Assembly: GCF_025263565.1 (NCBI RefSeq)
Contig: NZ_CP079865.1
Coordinates: 2,976,001 to 3,040,000 of the forward strand
Source of the DNA: Mycobacterium sp. SMC-8
GTDB lineage: Bacteria; Actinomycetota; Actinomycetes; Mycobacteriales; Mycobacteriaceae
Length of the DNA: 64,000 bases
Direction: 5' to 3'
The notes under the pieces are model-generated. The model was not told the DNA's origin. It saw nothing but the letters and a program-made list of their open reading frames with translations, and ran no database searches. Below, piece after piece: positions 45,433 through 55,257 of the stretch (position 1 is the first letter of the stretch; each line of letters opens with the position of its first letter). The translations under genes and the position numbers were made by a program.

Positions 45433-45891
45433 TCAGCCCTGGCGCATGCCGGCGTCGGATTCGGCGAGCTTGCGCAGGATGGGCGCCACCAGCATCAGCA
45501 GGTCGAACTCCAGCTCGGACAGCGTGTCGCGCATGGTCTGGTGAAGCCAGGCGTCGCGCTCGGCGCGGTCGGCTTCCAGCAGCGCCAGCCCGTCATCGGT
45601 GATCTCCACGAGCTGGCGGCGGCGGTCGTTCTCATCGGGCCGCCGGCTCACCAGCCTGCGGGACTCCAGCTCGTTGAGCGAGTCGGTCAGCGACTGCACC
45701 CGGACGTGCATCCGCACGCCGAGTTCGGCGGGCGTGGTCACTCCGGTGCGGCTGATCTCACCGAGCAGCTGCATCTGGCTCAACGTGAGTCCGTTGTCCG
45801 GACGATGCCGCCGCAGCTGCCGCGCCACCGCCATCAGCGACTCGCGCAATTCGGTCGCCGCGGTGAATGCCCGGTCGGGCCGCCTGGTCAT
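45433..45891 (-). CDS. MarR-family transcriptional regulator
   Basis: The 152-residue protein has a winged helix: LTLSQMQLLGEISRTGVTTP, LGVRMHVRVQSLTDSLNELE and the wing RRPDENDRRRQLVEITDDGL. The ATG at 45891 is preferred over an upstream in-frame TTG. A CCAAGT-N4-ACTTGG dyad lies 3 bp before the start codon, which suggests self-repression. The divergent AbrB-type permease, 64 bp away, is the natural target. Confidence 0.86.
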   Translation of the reverse strand: MTRRPDRAFTAATELRESLMAVARQLRRHRPDNGLTLSQMQLLGEISRTGVTTPAELGVRMHVRVQSLTDSLNELESRRLVSRRPDENDRRRQLVEITDDGLALLEADRAERDAWLHQTMRDTLSELEFDLLMLVAPILRKLAESDAGMRQG

Positions 45892-45893
45892 TC

Positions 45894-45909
45894 CCAAGTC
45901 AAAACTTGG
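45894..45909. promoter_or_regulatory. Candidate MarR operator
   Basis: CCAAGT-CAAA-ACTTGG is a perfect 6-bp dyad immediately upstream of the marR start, in the divergent control region shared with the permease. Further CTTG/CAAG pairs near 45950-45976 resemble it. Confidence 0.5.
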
Positions 45910-45955
45910 TAACTACAGTTCGTCACTCAGCATCACTCCTCGTTGAGATCTTGGC

Positions 45956-47116
45956 ATGGCAAGAGCATACTTGGCATCGATGACGGTGAAAGCGGTTTGG
46001 CGGCAAATACCCGGTTGGGCGGTCCTTCTTGCGCTGACCGTCGCGGTCACCGTCCCGCTGACGCTGGTCGGAGTGCCGTCCGCTGCGCTGTTCGCCGCGC
46101 TGGTCGTCGGTATCGCGGTGGCGCTGACCTCCCGCGGCCCCGAGCGCGTCCCGCGCAAGCTGGGCATCGCGGCCCAAGGGGTGCTCGGCGTCTACATCGG
46201 CACCATGGTCCAGCAGGACGCGCTGAGCACACTCAAGGACGACTGGGCGATCGTGCTGGCCGTCGCGGCCGGCACGCTGGCGCTCAGCGTGATCGCCGGC
46301 GCGCTGCTGGGGCTGCGCCGCGACGTGACCCCGTTGACCGGATCACTGGCCCTGGTCGCCGGCGGGGCATCCGGGCTGGTCGCCATCGCCCGTGAACTCG
46401 GCGGCGACGACCGCGTGGTTGCCGTGGTGCAGTACCTGCGGGTGGCGCTGGTGACCGCGTCGATGCCGGTGGTCGTCACGCTGATCTATCACGCTGACCG
46501 TTCCCATAACGCGGTCGACGCCACCCGTAGCCCTTCGGCGCCTTGGTATCTGAGCGTGGCGATGATGATCGCCCTGGTGCTGGTCGGTGGGACCGGCGGC
46601 CGACTGATCCGGTTGCCAGGCGCCGGGCTGCTCGGGCCACTGGCGTTGACGGTCGCGCTGGAAGTCAGCGGGTTGTCGTTCGGGCTGTCGGTGCCGGTGT
46701 TGCTGGTGCAGGCCGGTTACATGCTGATCGGTTGGCAGGCCGGGCTGGCGTTCACCCGGGACTCGCTGCGCTCGGTCGGCCGGCTTCTGCCCGTGGCGGT
46801 GGGGCTGATCGTGTTCATCGGCGTGGCGACGGCGGGGCTGGGCATCGTGCTTGCTCACGTCGCGGGCCTGACCCCGCTGGAGGGGTACCTGGCGACCAGT
46901 CCCGGCGGGGTGTACGCGGTGCTCGCCACCGCGGTGGAGACCGGCTCCAACGTGACGTTCGTGATCGCCGCGCAGGTGGTCCGGATCCTGCTGATGCTGT
47001 TCGCCGCGCCGGTCATGGCGCGCGCGGTCTTGTGGATGAGTCGGCGGCTGAGCACGCCCGATCAGAGCCGGGAGATCACCGCCGACAACAGGGAGCCCAT
47101 CCGCGTCGCCGACTGA
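45956..47116 (+). CDS. AbrB-family membrane protein (putative transporter)
   Basis: The 386-residue protein has two similar halves of several helices each, the AbrB duplication. [19 protein letters not shown] ends the first re-entrant segment, and [20 protein letters not shown] and [20 protein letters not shown] are the paired glycine-rich motifs of the two halves. Its role is not established; homologues have been linked to regulation of ammonia monooxygenase or export. An in-frame ATG at 45980 is an alternative start. The last 55 bp overlap the end of the convergent deoD. Confidence 0.82.
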   Translation: MARAYLASMTVKAVWRQIPGWAVLLALTVAVTVPLTLVGVPSAALFAALVVGIAVALTSRGPERVPRKLGIAAQGVLGVYIGTMVQQDALSTLKDDWAIVLAVAAGTLALSVIAGALLGLRRDVTPLTGSLALVAGGASGLVAIARELGGDDRVVAVVQYLRVALVTASMPVVVTLIYHADRSHNAVDATRSPSAPWYLSVAMMIALVLVGGTGGRLIRLPGAGLLGPLALTVALEVSGLSFGLSVPVLLVQAGYMLIGWQAGLAFTRDSLRSVGRLLPVAVGLIVFIGVATAGLGIVLAHVAGLTPLEGYLATSPGGVYAVLATAVETGSNVTFVIAAQVVRILLMLFAAPVMARAVLWMSRRLSTPDQSREITADNREPIRVAD

Positions 47117-47856
47117 CGGCCCGCCTCCAGCACCTCGGCATGGCTCAGCGGCTGGCCCGTCATCCCGGCCGCGAGATTGGTGACCAGCGAGACCCCCAGC
47201 ACCTCGGCGCCGGCCGCCCGCGCGGCGATCGTCTCGTGCACCGTCGACATGCCGACCAGGTCGGCGCCCAGCGTGCGCAACATCCGGATCTCCGCGGGGG
47301 TCTCGTAGTGCGGGCCGGGCAACCCGGCATAGACGCCGTCGGGCAACCCGGGCTCGATGTCGCGGGCCAGCGCGCGCAACCGCGGCGAGTACGCGTCGAC
47401 CAGATCCACGAACTGGGCGCCTACCAGCGGTGAGCGCGCCGTCAGATTGAGGTGGTCGCTGATCAGCACGGGCTGACCCACCGAGAAGTCCTCGCGCAGC
47501 CCGCCGGCGGCGTTGGTCAGCACCACGGTGCGCACCCCGGCCGCGCAGGCGGTGCGCACCGGATGGACGACGTGACGCAGGTCGTGGCCCTCATAGGTGT
47601 GGATGCGGCCGAGCAGCATCAGCACCCGGTGCGTGCCGACCCGCAGCGACAACACCTGGCCGCCGTGGCCCTGCGCGCTGGGCGGTGTGAAGCCGGGCAG
47701 CTCGGCCATCGGGACGACCGCGCCGGGATCGCCGAGTTGCGCGGCGGCCGGCGCCCATCCCGAGCCCAACACGACGGCGACGTCGAAGGCGTCGACACCG
47801 GTGCGGGTGCGCAGCGCATCGGCGGCCCGCGTGGCCTCTGCTGACGGGTCTTCCAC
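47062..47856 (-). CDS. deoD: Purine nucleoside phosphorylase
   Basis: The 264-residue trimeric-type enzyme cleaves inosine and guanosine with phosphate. The phosphate loop [34 protein letters not shown], the purine-site [20 protein letters not shown] and [13 protein letters not shown] with the Glu are all present. [20 protein letters not shown] and VTNLAAG complete the family signature. It completes the salvage set with add and upp. The start is GTG, and the C-terminus overlaps the AbrB-type gene. Confidence 0.92.
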   Translation of the reverse strand: MEDPSAEATRAADALRTRTGVDAFDVAVVLGSGWAPAAAQLGDPGAVVPMAELPGFTPPSAQGHGGQVLSLRVGTHRVLMLLGRIHTYEGHDLRHVVHPVRTACAAGVRTVVLTNAAGGLREDFSVGQPVLISDHLNLTARSPLVGAQFVDLVDAYSPRLRALARDIEPGLPDGVYAGLPGPHYETPAEIRMLRTLGADLVGMSTVHETIAARAAGAEVLGVSLVTNLAAGMTGQPLSHAEVLEAGRQSATRMGSLLSAVISRL

Positions 47857-47890
47857 AGGCGGCAGCTTAATTGGGGTGTTCGTGCAGTGA

Positions 47891-47896
47891 GATACT
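47891..47896 (+). promoter_or_regulatory. -10 element for a leaderless amiB1 transcript
   Basis: GATACT, close to the -10 consensus, is followed by 7 nt and the ATG at 47904, with no ribosome binding site between. Confidence 0.42.
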
Positions 47897-47903
47897 TGCC
47901 TGC

Positions 47904-49085
47904 ATGCCCACCGCCGCCGCGTCGACCTGCGTCGAAGACGCAGTGCACCGCCGCCGCGTCGACCTGGTCGAGCTGTCGCACGCCATCCACGCCGAACCCG
48001 AGCTGGCGTTCGAGGAGCACCGTAGCTGCGCCAAGACCCAGGCCCTGGTCGCCGAGCGCGGGTTCGAGATCTCCGCCGGCGTCGCCGGCCTGGACACCGC
48101 CTTCCGCGCCGTCTTCGGCAGCGGGCCGCTGGTCGTCGGTGTCTGCGCCGAGTACGACGCGCTGCCCGACATCGGGCACGCCTGTGGGCACAACATCATC
48201 GCGGCGTCAGCGGTGGGCACCGCGCTGGCGCTGGCCGAGGTCGCCGATGCGCTCGGTCTGACGGTGGTGCTGCTCGGCACCCCGGCCGAGGAACTGGGCG
48301 GCGGGAAGGCTCTGATGCTCGACGCGGGGGTGTTCGACGACATCGTCGCGACGGTGATGCTGCACCCCGGGCCCGTCGACATCGCGGCCGCCCGGTCGCT
48401 GGCGCTGTCGGAGATGACGATCGGCTACGCCGGTCGCGAGTCTCACGCCGCGGTCGCCCCGTATCTCGGGCTCAACGCCGGCGACGCGGTGACCGTGGCG
48501 CAGGTGGCGATCGGACTGCTGCGGCAGCAGCTGGCGCCCGGCCAGATGGTGCACGGCATCGTCACCGACGGCGGGCAGGCTTCCAACGTCATCCCCGGAC
48601 ACACCGAGATGCGCTACACGATGCGGGCGACCAACTCGGAATCGTTGCGCGCGTTGGAATCCCGGATGGCCGGGTGCTTCGCGGCGGGCGCGGTGGCCAC
48701 CGGGTGCGAGCACATCGTCACCGACACGGCGCCGGCCTACGCCGAACTGGCCCCCGATCCGTGGCTTGCCGAGACGTTCCGCGCCGAGATGACCCGGGTC
48801 GGTCGCACCCCGCTGCCGACCGAGCTGGAGGCGTCGGTGCCGCTGGGCAGTACCGACATGGGCAACGTCACGCAGGTGATGCCCGGGATTCATCCGGTCG
48901 TCGGCATCGACGCCGGCGGCGCGTCGATCCACCAGCCGGAGTTCGCCGCGGCGGCGGTCAACGCCAGCGCCGACACCGCGGTGATCGAGGGGTCGATCAT
49001 GTTGGCGCGCACCGTGGTTGCGCTGGCCGAGTCGAACACCGAACGGGGCCGGGTGCTCGAGCTGTGGGAGAGGCGCGCGTCATGA
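47904..49085 (+). CDS. amiB1: M20-family amidohydrolase (AmiB1-like)
   Basis: The 393-residue metallopeptidase-type hydrolase has the M20 dimetal motifs [17 protein letters not shown] ([12 protein letters not shown]), [18 protein letters not shown] and [38 protein letters not shown] is the lid-domain histidine region. Such enzymes cleave N-acyl amino acids or p-aminobenzoyl-glutamate-type amides. The ATG at 47904 replaces an upstream in-frame start that lies in the promoter. It is coupled to the next M20 gene by an ATGA overlap, matching M. tuberculosis Rv3306c-Rv3305c. Confidence 0.87.
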   Translation: MPTAAASTCVEDAVHRRRVDLVELSHAIHAEPELAFEEHRSCAKTQALVAERGFEISAGVAGLDTAFRAVFGSGPLVVGVCAEYDALPDIGHACGHNIIAASAVGTALALAEVADALGLTVVLLGTPAEELGGGKALMLDAGVFDDIVATVMLHPGPVDIAAARSLALSEMTIGYAGRESHAAVAPYLGLNAGDAVTVAQVAIGLLRQQLAPGQMVHGIVTDGGQASNVIPGHTEMRYTMRATNSESLRALESRMAGCFAAGAVATGCEHIVTDTAPAYAELAPDPWLAETFRAEMTRVGRTPLPTELEASVPLGSTDMGNVTQVMPGIHPVVGIDAGGASIHQPEFAAAAVNASADTAVIEGSIMLARTVVALAESNTERGRVLELWERRAS

Positions 49086-50257
49086 GCGTGTTGAAGCACG
49101 CCGCCGCGCGGTGGCTCAGCGAGCATTACGACGACCTCGTCGGCTGGCGCAGGCACCTGCACCGGCACCCCGAGCTGGGGCGCCAGGAGTTCGCGACGAC
49201 GCAGTTCGTCGCGTCGTTGCTGGCCGACGCCGGCCTCAACCCGAAGGTGCTGCCCGGGGGGACCGGCCTGACGTGTGACTTCGGGCCCGACGACGCGCCG
49301 CGGGTGGCGCTGCGCGCCGACATGGACGCGCTGCCGATGGCCGAACGCACCGGCCTGCCGTTCTCGTCGGAGGTGCCCAACGTCGCTCACGCGTGCGGCC
49401 ACGACGGGCACACCGCCGTGCTGCTGGGCGCGGGGTTGGCCATGGCCTCGGAGGCCGAGCTGCCGATCGGGGTGCGGCTGATCTTCCAGGCCGCCGAGGA
49501 GTTGATGCCCGGAGGTGCGATCGACGCGATCGCCGCCGGCGCGCTGACCGGGGTGTCCCGGATCTTCGCGCTGCACTGCGATCCGCATCTGCCCGTCGGA
49601 CGGGTCGCGGTGAAGGCAGGGCCGATCACCTCGGCCGCCGACCACGTCGAGGTGACCCTGCACTCGCCGGGCGGGCACACCTCGCGCCCGCACCTGACCG
49701 GCGACCTGGTCTACGGTCTCGGCACGCTGATCACCGGGGTGCCGGGTGTGCTGTCGCGGCGCATCGATCCGCGCCACAGCACGGTGATGGTGTGGGGTGC
49801 GGTGCACGCCGGGATGGCCGCCAACGCGATCCCGCAGACCGGCACGCTGACCGGCACCATCCGCACCGCGAGCCGGGAAACCTGGCTGACGCTGGAAGAC
49901 ATTGTGCACGAATCGATCTCGTCGCTACTCACGCCGCTGGGCATCGAGCACGTGGTGCAGTACCGCCGCGGGGTGCCGCCGGTGGTCAACGAGGAGATCT
50001 CCACGCGCATCATGACCCACGCGATCGAGGCGATCGGCCCCGACGTGCTCGCCGACACCCTGCAATCCGGCGGCGGCGAGGACTTCTCCTGGTACCTGGA
50101 GGAGGTGCCCGGCGCGATGGCTCGGCTGGGGGTGTGGAGCGGACAGGGGCCACAGCTGGATCTGCATCAGCCGACGTTCGACCTCGACGAGCGCGCCCTC
50201 GGAGTCGGGGTGCGGCTGATGGTCAACCTGGTCGAGCGCAGCGCCGCCGCCCCCTAG
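49082..50257 (+). CDS. amiA1: M20-family amidohydrolase (AmiA1-like)
   Basis: The 391-residue protein is a second M20 hydrolase related to hippurate hydrolases and N-acyl-amino-acid amidohydrolases. The metal ligands are in LRADMDALPMAERTGLPFSS, VAHACGHDGHTAVLLGAG and FQAAEELMPGGAIDAIAAG. The lid domain has HSPGGHTSRPHLTGDLV, and the C-terminal ligand lies in GGGEDFSWYLEEVPG. Its ATG overlaps the amiB1 stop. Adjacent paralogues of this kind can form a heteromer or act on related substrates. Confidence 0.87.
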   Translation: MSVLKHAAARWLSEHYDDLVGWRRHLHRHPELGRQEFATTQFVASLLADAGLNPKVLPGGTGLTCDFGPDDAPRVALRADMDALPMAERTGLPFSSEVPNVAHACGHDGHTAVLLGAGLAMASEAELPIGVRLIFQAAEELMPGGAIDAIAAGALTGVSRIFALHCDPHLPVGRVAVKAGPITSAADHVEVTLHSPGGHTSRPHLTGDLVYGLGTLITGVPGVLSRRIDPRHSTVMVWGAVHAGMAANAIPQTGTLTGTIRTASRETWLTLEDIVHESISSLLTPLGIEHVVQYRRGVPPVVNEEISTRIMTHAIEAIGPDVLADTLQSGGGEDFSWYLEEVPGAMARLGVWSGQGPQLDLHQPTFDLDERALGVGVRLMVNLVERSAAAP

Positions 50258-50269
50258 TCCCTTATTCCG

Positions 50270-50331
50270 CGCGAGCGTGCGTGTCTGCGGGCGCCATGCC
50301 GGGGAAATTCCAAAGTTTGCGCACGCTCGCG
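50270..50331. terminator. Stem-loop between amiA1 and the TetR gene
   Basis: CGCGAGCGTGCG (50270-50281) pairs perfectly with CGCACGCTCGCG (50320-50331) around a 38-nt loop. It lies between convergent stop codons at 50257 and 50339. It is a likely bidirectional terminator and belongs to a different sequence family from the CGAAATCGCATTCC repeats. Confidence 0.62.
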
Positions 50332-50338
50332 GGCCGGG

Positions 50339-50911
50339 TCAGTCCGTCGGCACGCACACGTCGAGGAACTTCTTCGTCAGGTCCAGCAGCACCTGCTGGA
50401 GCTCGGCGTCGGCGAGGTCGGCGATCGTCGGGTCGGTGACGCAGCCGTGTACCCCGGCGCTGAGCATCGAGATCGCCACCCGCGTCGCGTTGTTGGGGTC
50501 TGGACCGAGCAGCACCGAGGCGAGCCGCTCGCCGATGCGGCGGAAGTCGTCGTAATCCTCGAGCAATCGATGCACCGTCGGGTCGCCGTAGAACACGCTC
50601 GAGATGCGACGGTGCCGGATGATCAACTCCACCAGGCCGGCCATCGACACGCTGCGCCGCGCCGCCGCCGAGGGCAAGGTCTCGGCGATCCGCAGCAAGT
50701 GTTCGATGTCGTCGTACACCGGTTTGACGACCGCCAGCGCTATCTCGTCTTTGGAGTGGAACTGGTAGTAGACCGCGGCCTTGGTCACGCCGAGGCGGTC
50801 GGCGATCATCTGCAGGGACGTGCCGCTCACCCCGTGGTCGGCGAAAAGCGCCAGTGCCGCGTCGAGTACCCGCTCGCGTGCGAAGCCGCGGGTCGCCACC
50901 GGTTTGGCCAT
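50339..50911 (-). CDS. TetR-family repressor of the adjacent MmpL
   Basis: The 190-residue protein has an N-terminal HTH: ARERVLDAALALFADHGVSG, TSLQMIADRLGVTKAAVYYQ and FHSKDEIALAVVK. The ligand-binding C-terminal domain shows no recognisable specificity. It is divergent from the MmpL gene, and two palindromic sites lie in the shared 212-bp control region, so it probably represses the transporter and itself, released by a lipid-like or drug-like ligand. Confidence 0.87.
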   Translation of the reverse strand: MAKPVATRGFARERVLDAALALFADHGVSGTSLQMIADRLGVTKAAVYYQFHSKDEIALAVVKPVYDDIEHLLRIAETLPSAAARRSVSMAGLVELIIRHRRISSVFYGDPTVHRLLEDYDDFRRIGERLASVLLGPDPNNATRVAISMLSAGVHGCVTDPTIADLADAELQQVLLDLTKKFLDVCVPTD

Positions 50912-50996
50912 CGTCCCCCTTCCGCCGCACGGACGAACCGGGCCGAACTGTATCCCACGTCACAGTGCGGACCGATTCCGTGCCATGCCACTAGTT

Positions 50997-51031
50997 AGCC
51001 GATCGGCTTGTGCCCAGTTAGCCGATTGGTT
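50997..51031. promoter_or_regulatory. Two tandem candidate TetR operators
   Basis: AGCCGATCGGCT (50997-51008) is a perfect 12-bp palindrome; AGCCGATTGGTT (51020-51031) is a degenerate copy, each preceded by TT. Their centres are 23 bp apart, about two helical turns, as expected for TetR dimers bound on one face. They lie between the tetR and mmpL starts. Confidence 0.6.
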
Positions 51032-51123
51032 AGTGTAGCTCGGTAGTTCGCTAACTTCCTGTCGAGGGCGGCTGTGCCGTAACGACTTTCGAGTAACTCT
51101 CTGGAGGAGTCGCCGGTGGACGG

Positions 51124-54003
51124 ATGCCGATGAGCCGCTTGCGCGAAGAGAGTCAGCACAAGCCACACTTCTACGGCGTCGCCCGGTTCATCCGCCGATG
51201 CTCGATCCCGATCATCCTGATCTGGGTGGCGCTGGCCGCCTTCCTCAACATCTCGGTGCCGCAGCTCGAAGAGGTCGGCAAGCTCCGGTCGGTGTCGATG
51301 AGTCCCGACGATGCCCCCGCGGTCATCTCGATGGAACACATCGGCGAGGTGTTCGAGGAGTACGAGTCCAACAGCTCGGTGATGATCGTGCTGGAGGGGG
51401 AGCAGCCCCTCGGCGACGACACCCGCGCGTACTACAGCGACCTGATCAGCGGGCTGGAAGCCGACACCACCCACGTCGAGCACGTCCAGGACCTTTGGAG
51501 CGACCCGCTGACCGCGGCCGGCGCCCAGAGCGCTGACGGCAAGTCCACCTACTTTCAGGTCTATCTCGCCGGCAACCAGGGCGAGGCGCTGGCCAACGAG
51601 TCGGTGCGCGCGGTCCAGGACCTGGTGTACGACAGTCAGCCCCCCGACGGAGTGCGGGCCTACGTCACTGGCGCGTCGGCGCTGGCCGCCGAGCAGGAGG
51701 AGGCCGGCCACAGCAGCATGCGGATGGTCGAGGCGCTGACCTTCCTGGTCATCACGATCATGCTGGTGCTGTTCTTCCGCTCCATCGTCACCACGCTGCT
51801 GATCCTGGTGATGGTCGGGCTGAGCCTGATGACGGTGCGGGGGGTGGTGGCGTTCCTCGGGTTCCACGACATCATCGGGCTTTCGACGTTCGCGACCAGC
51901 CTGCTGGTGACGCTGGCCATCGCGATCGCGGTGGACTACGCGATCTTCTTGGTCGGCCGCTATCAGGAGGCCAAGTCTTCGGGGGCGACCGCCGAAGAGG
52001 CCTACTACACGATGTTCGGCGGCACCGCGCATGTGATCGTCGGCTCCGGTCTGACCATCGCCGGCGCGACGTTCTGCCTGAGCTTCACCCGGCTGCCGTA
52101 CTTCCAGAGCCTCGGGGTGCCGCTGGCGCTGGGCATGCTGGTGCTGATCGCGGTGGCGATGACGTTCGGGCCGGCGGTGGTGACGATCGCGAGCAAGTTC
52201 GGGCTGCTGGAACCCAAACGCGCCATGCGGGTTCGCGGCTGGCGCAAGATCGGCGCCGTCACCGTGCGGTGGCCCGGCGCGATCCTGGTGGCCAGCGTCG
52301 CGGTGTCGCTGATCGGGCTGCTGGCCTTGCCCGGCTACCAAACCAGTTACAACGACCGCAATTACCTGCCCGCCGACATTCAATCCAACGTCGGGTACGC
52401 CGCGGCCGAACGGCACTTCTCGCCCGCGCGGCTCAACCCCGAGATGCTGATGGTCGAGACCGATCGCGATCTCCGTAATTCGGCCGATTTCATCGTGATC
52501 GAGAAAATCGCCAAGGCGCTGTTCGCCGTCGAGGGCATCGGACGGGTGCAGACCATCACCCGCCCGGACGGCACACCGATCAAGAGCACCTCGATCCCGT
52601 ACGCCATGAGCCGGCAGGGCACTACCCAGCAGCTCAACGAGAAGTACATGCTTGACCGCATGGACGACATGCTCGTCCAGGCGGAGTCGCTGCAGACCAC
52701 CATCAACACGATGGAGAAGATGCAGAGCCTGATGGGTCAGATGGCGGAGATCACGCAGAGCATGGTCGCCAAGACCAAGACCATGGCGGCCGACATCACC
52801 GAATTGCGGGACCACATCGCCGATCTGGACGACTTCATCCGGCCCATCCGCAACTACTTCTACTGGGAACCGCACTGCTACAACATCCCGGTGTGTCACT
52901 CGATGCGCTCGCTGTTCGACCTGATCGACGGCACGAATCTGCTGACCGACAATGTCCAGGACCTGGTCCCGGACCTGGAGCGGATGGCCGCGATCATGCC
53001 CGAGATGGTCGCGCTGATGCCGCAGCAGATCGCGACGATGAAGTCGCAGCGGGAGATGATGCTGACGCAGTATCAGACCCAGAACAGCCAGCTGGAAGCT
53101 GGTGCCGAAATGCAGGCCGACGCCGGCGCGATGGGCGACGCGTTCAACGACGCCTGGAACGCCGACTCGTTCTATCTTCCGCCGGAGGCCTTCGAGAACG
53201 CCGACTTCCAAAGCGGCATCGAGCAATTCATTTCACCGAACGGCCACGCGGTGCGGTTCATCATCGCCCACGAGGGTGATCCGCTCTCGCCGGCGGGCAT
53301 CGGAAAGATCGACGCGCTCAAGACGGCTGCCAAGGAGGCGATCAAGGGCACGCCGCTGGAGGGGTCGAAGATATATCTCGGCGGCACCGCGGCCACCTTC
53401 AAGGACATGGCCGACGGCACCCGCTACGACCTGCTGATCGCCGGAATCGCCGCCATCGGACTGATTTTCATCATCATGCTGATCCTGACTCGCGCGATCA
53501 TCGCCGCCGCGGTGATCGTCGGCACGGTGGTGCTGTCGCTCGGCGCATCGTTCGGGCTGTCGGTTCTGGTGTGGCAGCACATCATCGGCATCGAATTGCA
53601 CTGGATGGTGCTGCCGATGGCGGTGATCATCCTGCTGGCGGTGGGGGCGGACTACAACCTGCTGGTGGTGGCCCGGCTCAAGGAGGAGATCCACGCGGGC
53701 CTGCAGACCGGTCTGATCCGCACGATGGGCGGCAGTGGCTCGGTGGTCACCGCGGCCGGCATGGTCTTCGCGCTGACGATGATGACGATGGCGGTCAGCG
53801 ATCTGACGATCATCGGCCAGGTGGGCACCACGATCGGCATGGGCCTGATTTTCGACACGTTGGTGATCCGGTCGTTCATGACGCCGTCGATCGCGGCGCT
53901 GCTGGGCCGGTGGTTCTGGTGGCCGCAGCGGATCCGCTACCGCCCGGTTCCGGCCCCGTGGCCCGCACCGCGACCGCGCGTCGCCGACACCACCGGCGGG
54001 TAG
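51124..54003 (+). CDS. MmpL-family RND lipid/siderophore exporter (MmpL4/5 type)
   Basis: The 959-residue protein has twelve helices in two bundles. The proton-relay motifs are [18 protein letters not shown] (about 269-286) and [19 protein letters not shown] (about 841-859). The second extracytoplasmic domain carries an extended Met- and Gln-rich coiled coil (about 505-645) with two cysteines at its tip, [12 protein letters not shown], as in MmpL4/MmpL5. No MmpS partner is encoded next to it, unlike the usual mmpS-mmpL pairs, so it may use one from elsewhere. The initiator may be the ATG at 51124 or 51130. Confidence 0.9.
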   Translation: MPMSRLREESQHKPHFYGVARFIRRCSIPIILIWVALAAFLNISVPQLEEVGKLRSVSMSPDDAPAVISMEHIGEVFEEYESNSSVMIVLEGEQPLGDDTRAYYSDLISGLEADTTHVEHVQDLWSDPLTAAGAQSADGKSTYFQVYLAGNQGEALANESVRAVQDLVYDSQPPDGVRAYVTGASALAAEQEEAGHSSMRMVEALTFLVITIMLVLFFRSIVTTLLILVMVGLSLMTVRGVVAFLGFHDIIGLSTFATSLLVTLAIAIAVDYAIFLVGRYQEAKSSGATAEEAYYTMFGGTAHVIVGSGLTIAGATFCLSFTRLPYFQSLGVPLALGMLVLIAVAMTFGPAVVTIASKFGLLEPKRAMRVRGWRKIGAVTVRWPGAILVASVAVSLIGLLALPGYQTSYNDRNYLPADIQSNVGYAAAERHFSPARLNPEMLMVETDRDLRNSADFIVIEKIAKALFAVEGIGRVQTITRPDGTPIKSTSIPYAMSRQGTTQQLNEKYMLDRMDDMLVQAESLQTTINTMEKMQSLMGQMAEITQSMVAKTKTMAADITELRDHIADLDDFIRPIRNYFYWEPHCYNIPVCHSMRSLFDLIDGTNLLTDNVQDLVPDLERMAAIMPEMVALMPQQIATMKSQREMMLTQYQTQNSQLEAGAEMQADAGAMGDAFNDAWNADSFYLPPEAFENADFQSGIEQFISPNGHAVRFIIAHEGDPLSPAGIGKIDALKTAAKEAIKGTPLEGSKIYLGGTAATFKDMADGTRYDLLIAGIAAIGLIFIIMLILTRAIIAAAVIVGTVVLSLGASFGLSVLVWQHIIGIELHWMVLPMAVIILLAVGADYNLLVVARLKEEIHAGLQTGLIRTMGGSGSVVTAAGMVFALTMMTMAVSDLTIIGQVGTTIGMGLIFDTLVIRSFMTPSIAALLGRWFWWPQRIRYRPVPAPWPAPRPRVADTTGG

Positions 54004-54018
54004 TTCTGCGGCCGCGAT

Positions 54019-54678
54019 TCAGGCGGTCATCAGGTGACCCGTGCCGCCGACGTACACGATCCCGGTCGGCCGTGCGGCGGTCGCCGCGTCGGCGATGGCC
54101 GGCACCATGACGATGTCTTGGGTGATTTCGGCGGAGACCACGGTGAAACCGATTCCCGCGTGCGCGAACTCGTAGCGCAGTGCGTACAGCGCGGTTTCGC
54201 CGGCCCGCTGGCTCGCGGCGACGCCTGCGTAGCCCTTCGGCACCGCCTTGTTTGGGTAGAAGTGCGCCTGATGGCTGGTGACGAACACGATCCGGGCGCC
54301 GGCAGGCATCAACGGCATCGCCAGCGTGGCGAGGCGGCGCTGGGCATCGCCTTTGGCCCGCATGGCGTGGCTCGGTCCGGCGCCCATCTCCAGGTCGCCG
54401 GAGGCGTTGAGGATGAGGACGTCGAGTCGGCCGAAGCGTGCGCGGATGGTGTCGATCATCGCCGCGACGGCGAATTCGTCGTAGATGTCGGCGGCGATCG
54501 TCGATGCATCCCCGCCCGCGTCGCGGACGGCCTGCGCCACGGACTCGGCACGCTCGGCGTTTCCGCGATGCTGGACGAGGACGTGGGTGTTCGGGGCGGC
54601 GACCCGCTGGGCGACTGCGGCGCCGACGCCGCGCGACGCGCCGGTGATGAGGACGATCCGCTCAGGTGATTGCAGCAT
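54019..54678 (-). CDS. SDR-family protein lacking the catalytic lysine
   Basis: The 219-residue Rossmann-fold protein has the NAD(P) motif VLITGASRGVGAAVAQRVA at about 9-27 and ADIYDEFAVAAMIDTIRARF and LDVLILNASGD in the expected order. The serine is in VFVTSHQAHFY. The tyrosine segment reads GYAGVAASQRAGETALYA; where related proteins, as I recall them, have SKRAGE, here it is SQRAGE, so the usual Lys is absent. It may have lost dehydrogenase activity or use a different mechanism. It converges on the MmpL gene. Confidence 0.78.
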   Translation of the reverse strand: MLQSPERIVLITGASRGVGAAVAQRVAAPNTHVLVQHRGNAERAESVAQAVRDAGGDASTIAADIYDEFAVAAMIDTIRARFGRLDVLILNASGDLEMGAGPSHAMRAKGDAQRRLATLAMPLMPAGARIVFVTSHQAHFYPNKAVPKGYAGVAASQRAGETALYALRYEFAHAGIGFTVVSAEITQDIVMVPAIADAATAARPTGIVYVGGTGHLMTA

Positions 54679-54811
54679 GCGGGTTCCTTCCCTTGCGACG
54701 AACGCTTGCGGGCCACCTTACACCCTTTTTAAGAAAACTAAGAGAAAAATAAGGTCACAGTAAGGCGATGAATCGATTGCCGACAGGCGGCTTCACCCCG
54801 CTAGGAGAACC
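54679..54811 (+). promoter_or_regulatory. AT-rich promoter region upstream of the leader-peptide unit
   Basis: An unusually AT-rich stretch (AAGAAAACTAAGAGAAAAAT at about 54731-54750) lies between the divergent SDR and the leader ORF. AGGAG at 54803-54807 precedes the leader ATG. Promoter hexamers cannot be fixed with confidence. Confidence 0.4.
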
Positions 54812-54880
54812 ATGCGTGACAAATTCTGGCGCGCCGGGACGAAGGTAGGAGCTGCCGTGACAGCGAATGTGTATTCATGA
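54812..54880 (+). CDS. Possible 22-residue leader peptide
   Basis: A 23-codon frame starts at the ATG at 54812, with AGGAG 4 nt upstream, reads MRDKFWRAGTKVGAAVTANV and two more residues, and stops at TGA (54878-54880). The stop overlaps the ATG of the following conserved gene (54877) as ATGA. That gene has no ribosome binding site near its own start, so it may be translated by reinitiation after this peptide. The peptide may be a regulatory leader. Coding by similarity is unproven. Confidence 0.5.
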   Translation: MRDKFWRAGTKVGAAVTANVYS

Positions 54881-55257
54881 CGGTCAAACTGAACGACAGG
54901 GCATACAGGCATGCGCAGGAGTTGATAGAGGCGGGCAGTTGTGTGATCGACGACCGCGATGCATGGAGCGAGCATCAGCCGTCGGCCCGGCAGGAGAACG
55001 AGTTCATCGAAAAGTGCGGGATCGCGGAGTACTCCAAATGGTATCTGGGGATCGACGACCTGCAGGACGAGAACCGCAAGGGCCGTTACAAGTTTCCGTA
55101 CGGCGACTTCCACGACGTTCATCGCTGCGGGCTTCTGGCGGCCGAGTCCCGAGCAGGGCAACGCAACTACTACGACATCGAGACTGCGGTCGCTCACCTT
55201 CACGGCATGCTGGAAATGCTCAGGTCGATGGGCAAGCCTCGCGCCCATGAAAGCTGA
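54877..55257 (+). CDS. Conserved protein of unknown function
   Basis: The 126-residue soluble protein reads MTVKLNDRAYRHAQELIEAG, SEHQPSARQENEFIEKCGIA and YKFPYGDFHDVHRCGLLAAE with SRAGQRNYYDIETAVAHLHG. Similar small proteins occur widely in proteobacteria and actinobacteria, with the same YKFPYGDF and ESRAGQ blocks, but I know of no function. Its ATG overlaps the stop of the possible leader peptide. No terminator was identified downstream. Confidence 0.75.
   Translation: MTVKLNDRAYRHAQELIEAGSCVIDDRDAWSEHQPSARQENEFIEKCGIAEYSKWYLGIDDLQDENRKGRYKFPYGDFHDVHRCGLLAAESRAGQRNYYDIETAVAHLHGMLEMLRSMGKPRAHES

Noticed and set aside
50995..53226. 743-codon minus-strand frame across the MmpL gene
   Set aside because: It mirrors the MmpL codons and is rich in Arg, His, Gln and Asp, as expected of antisense frames in GC-rich DNA. 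The MmpL has clear transporter motifs.
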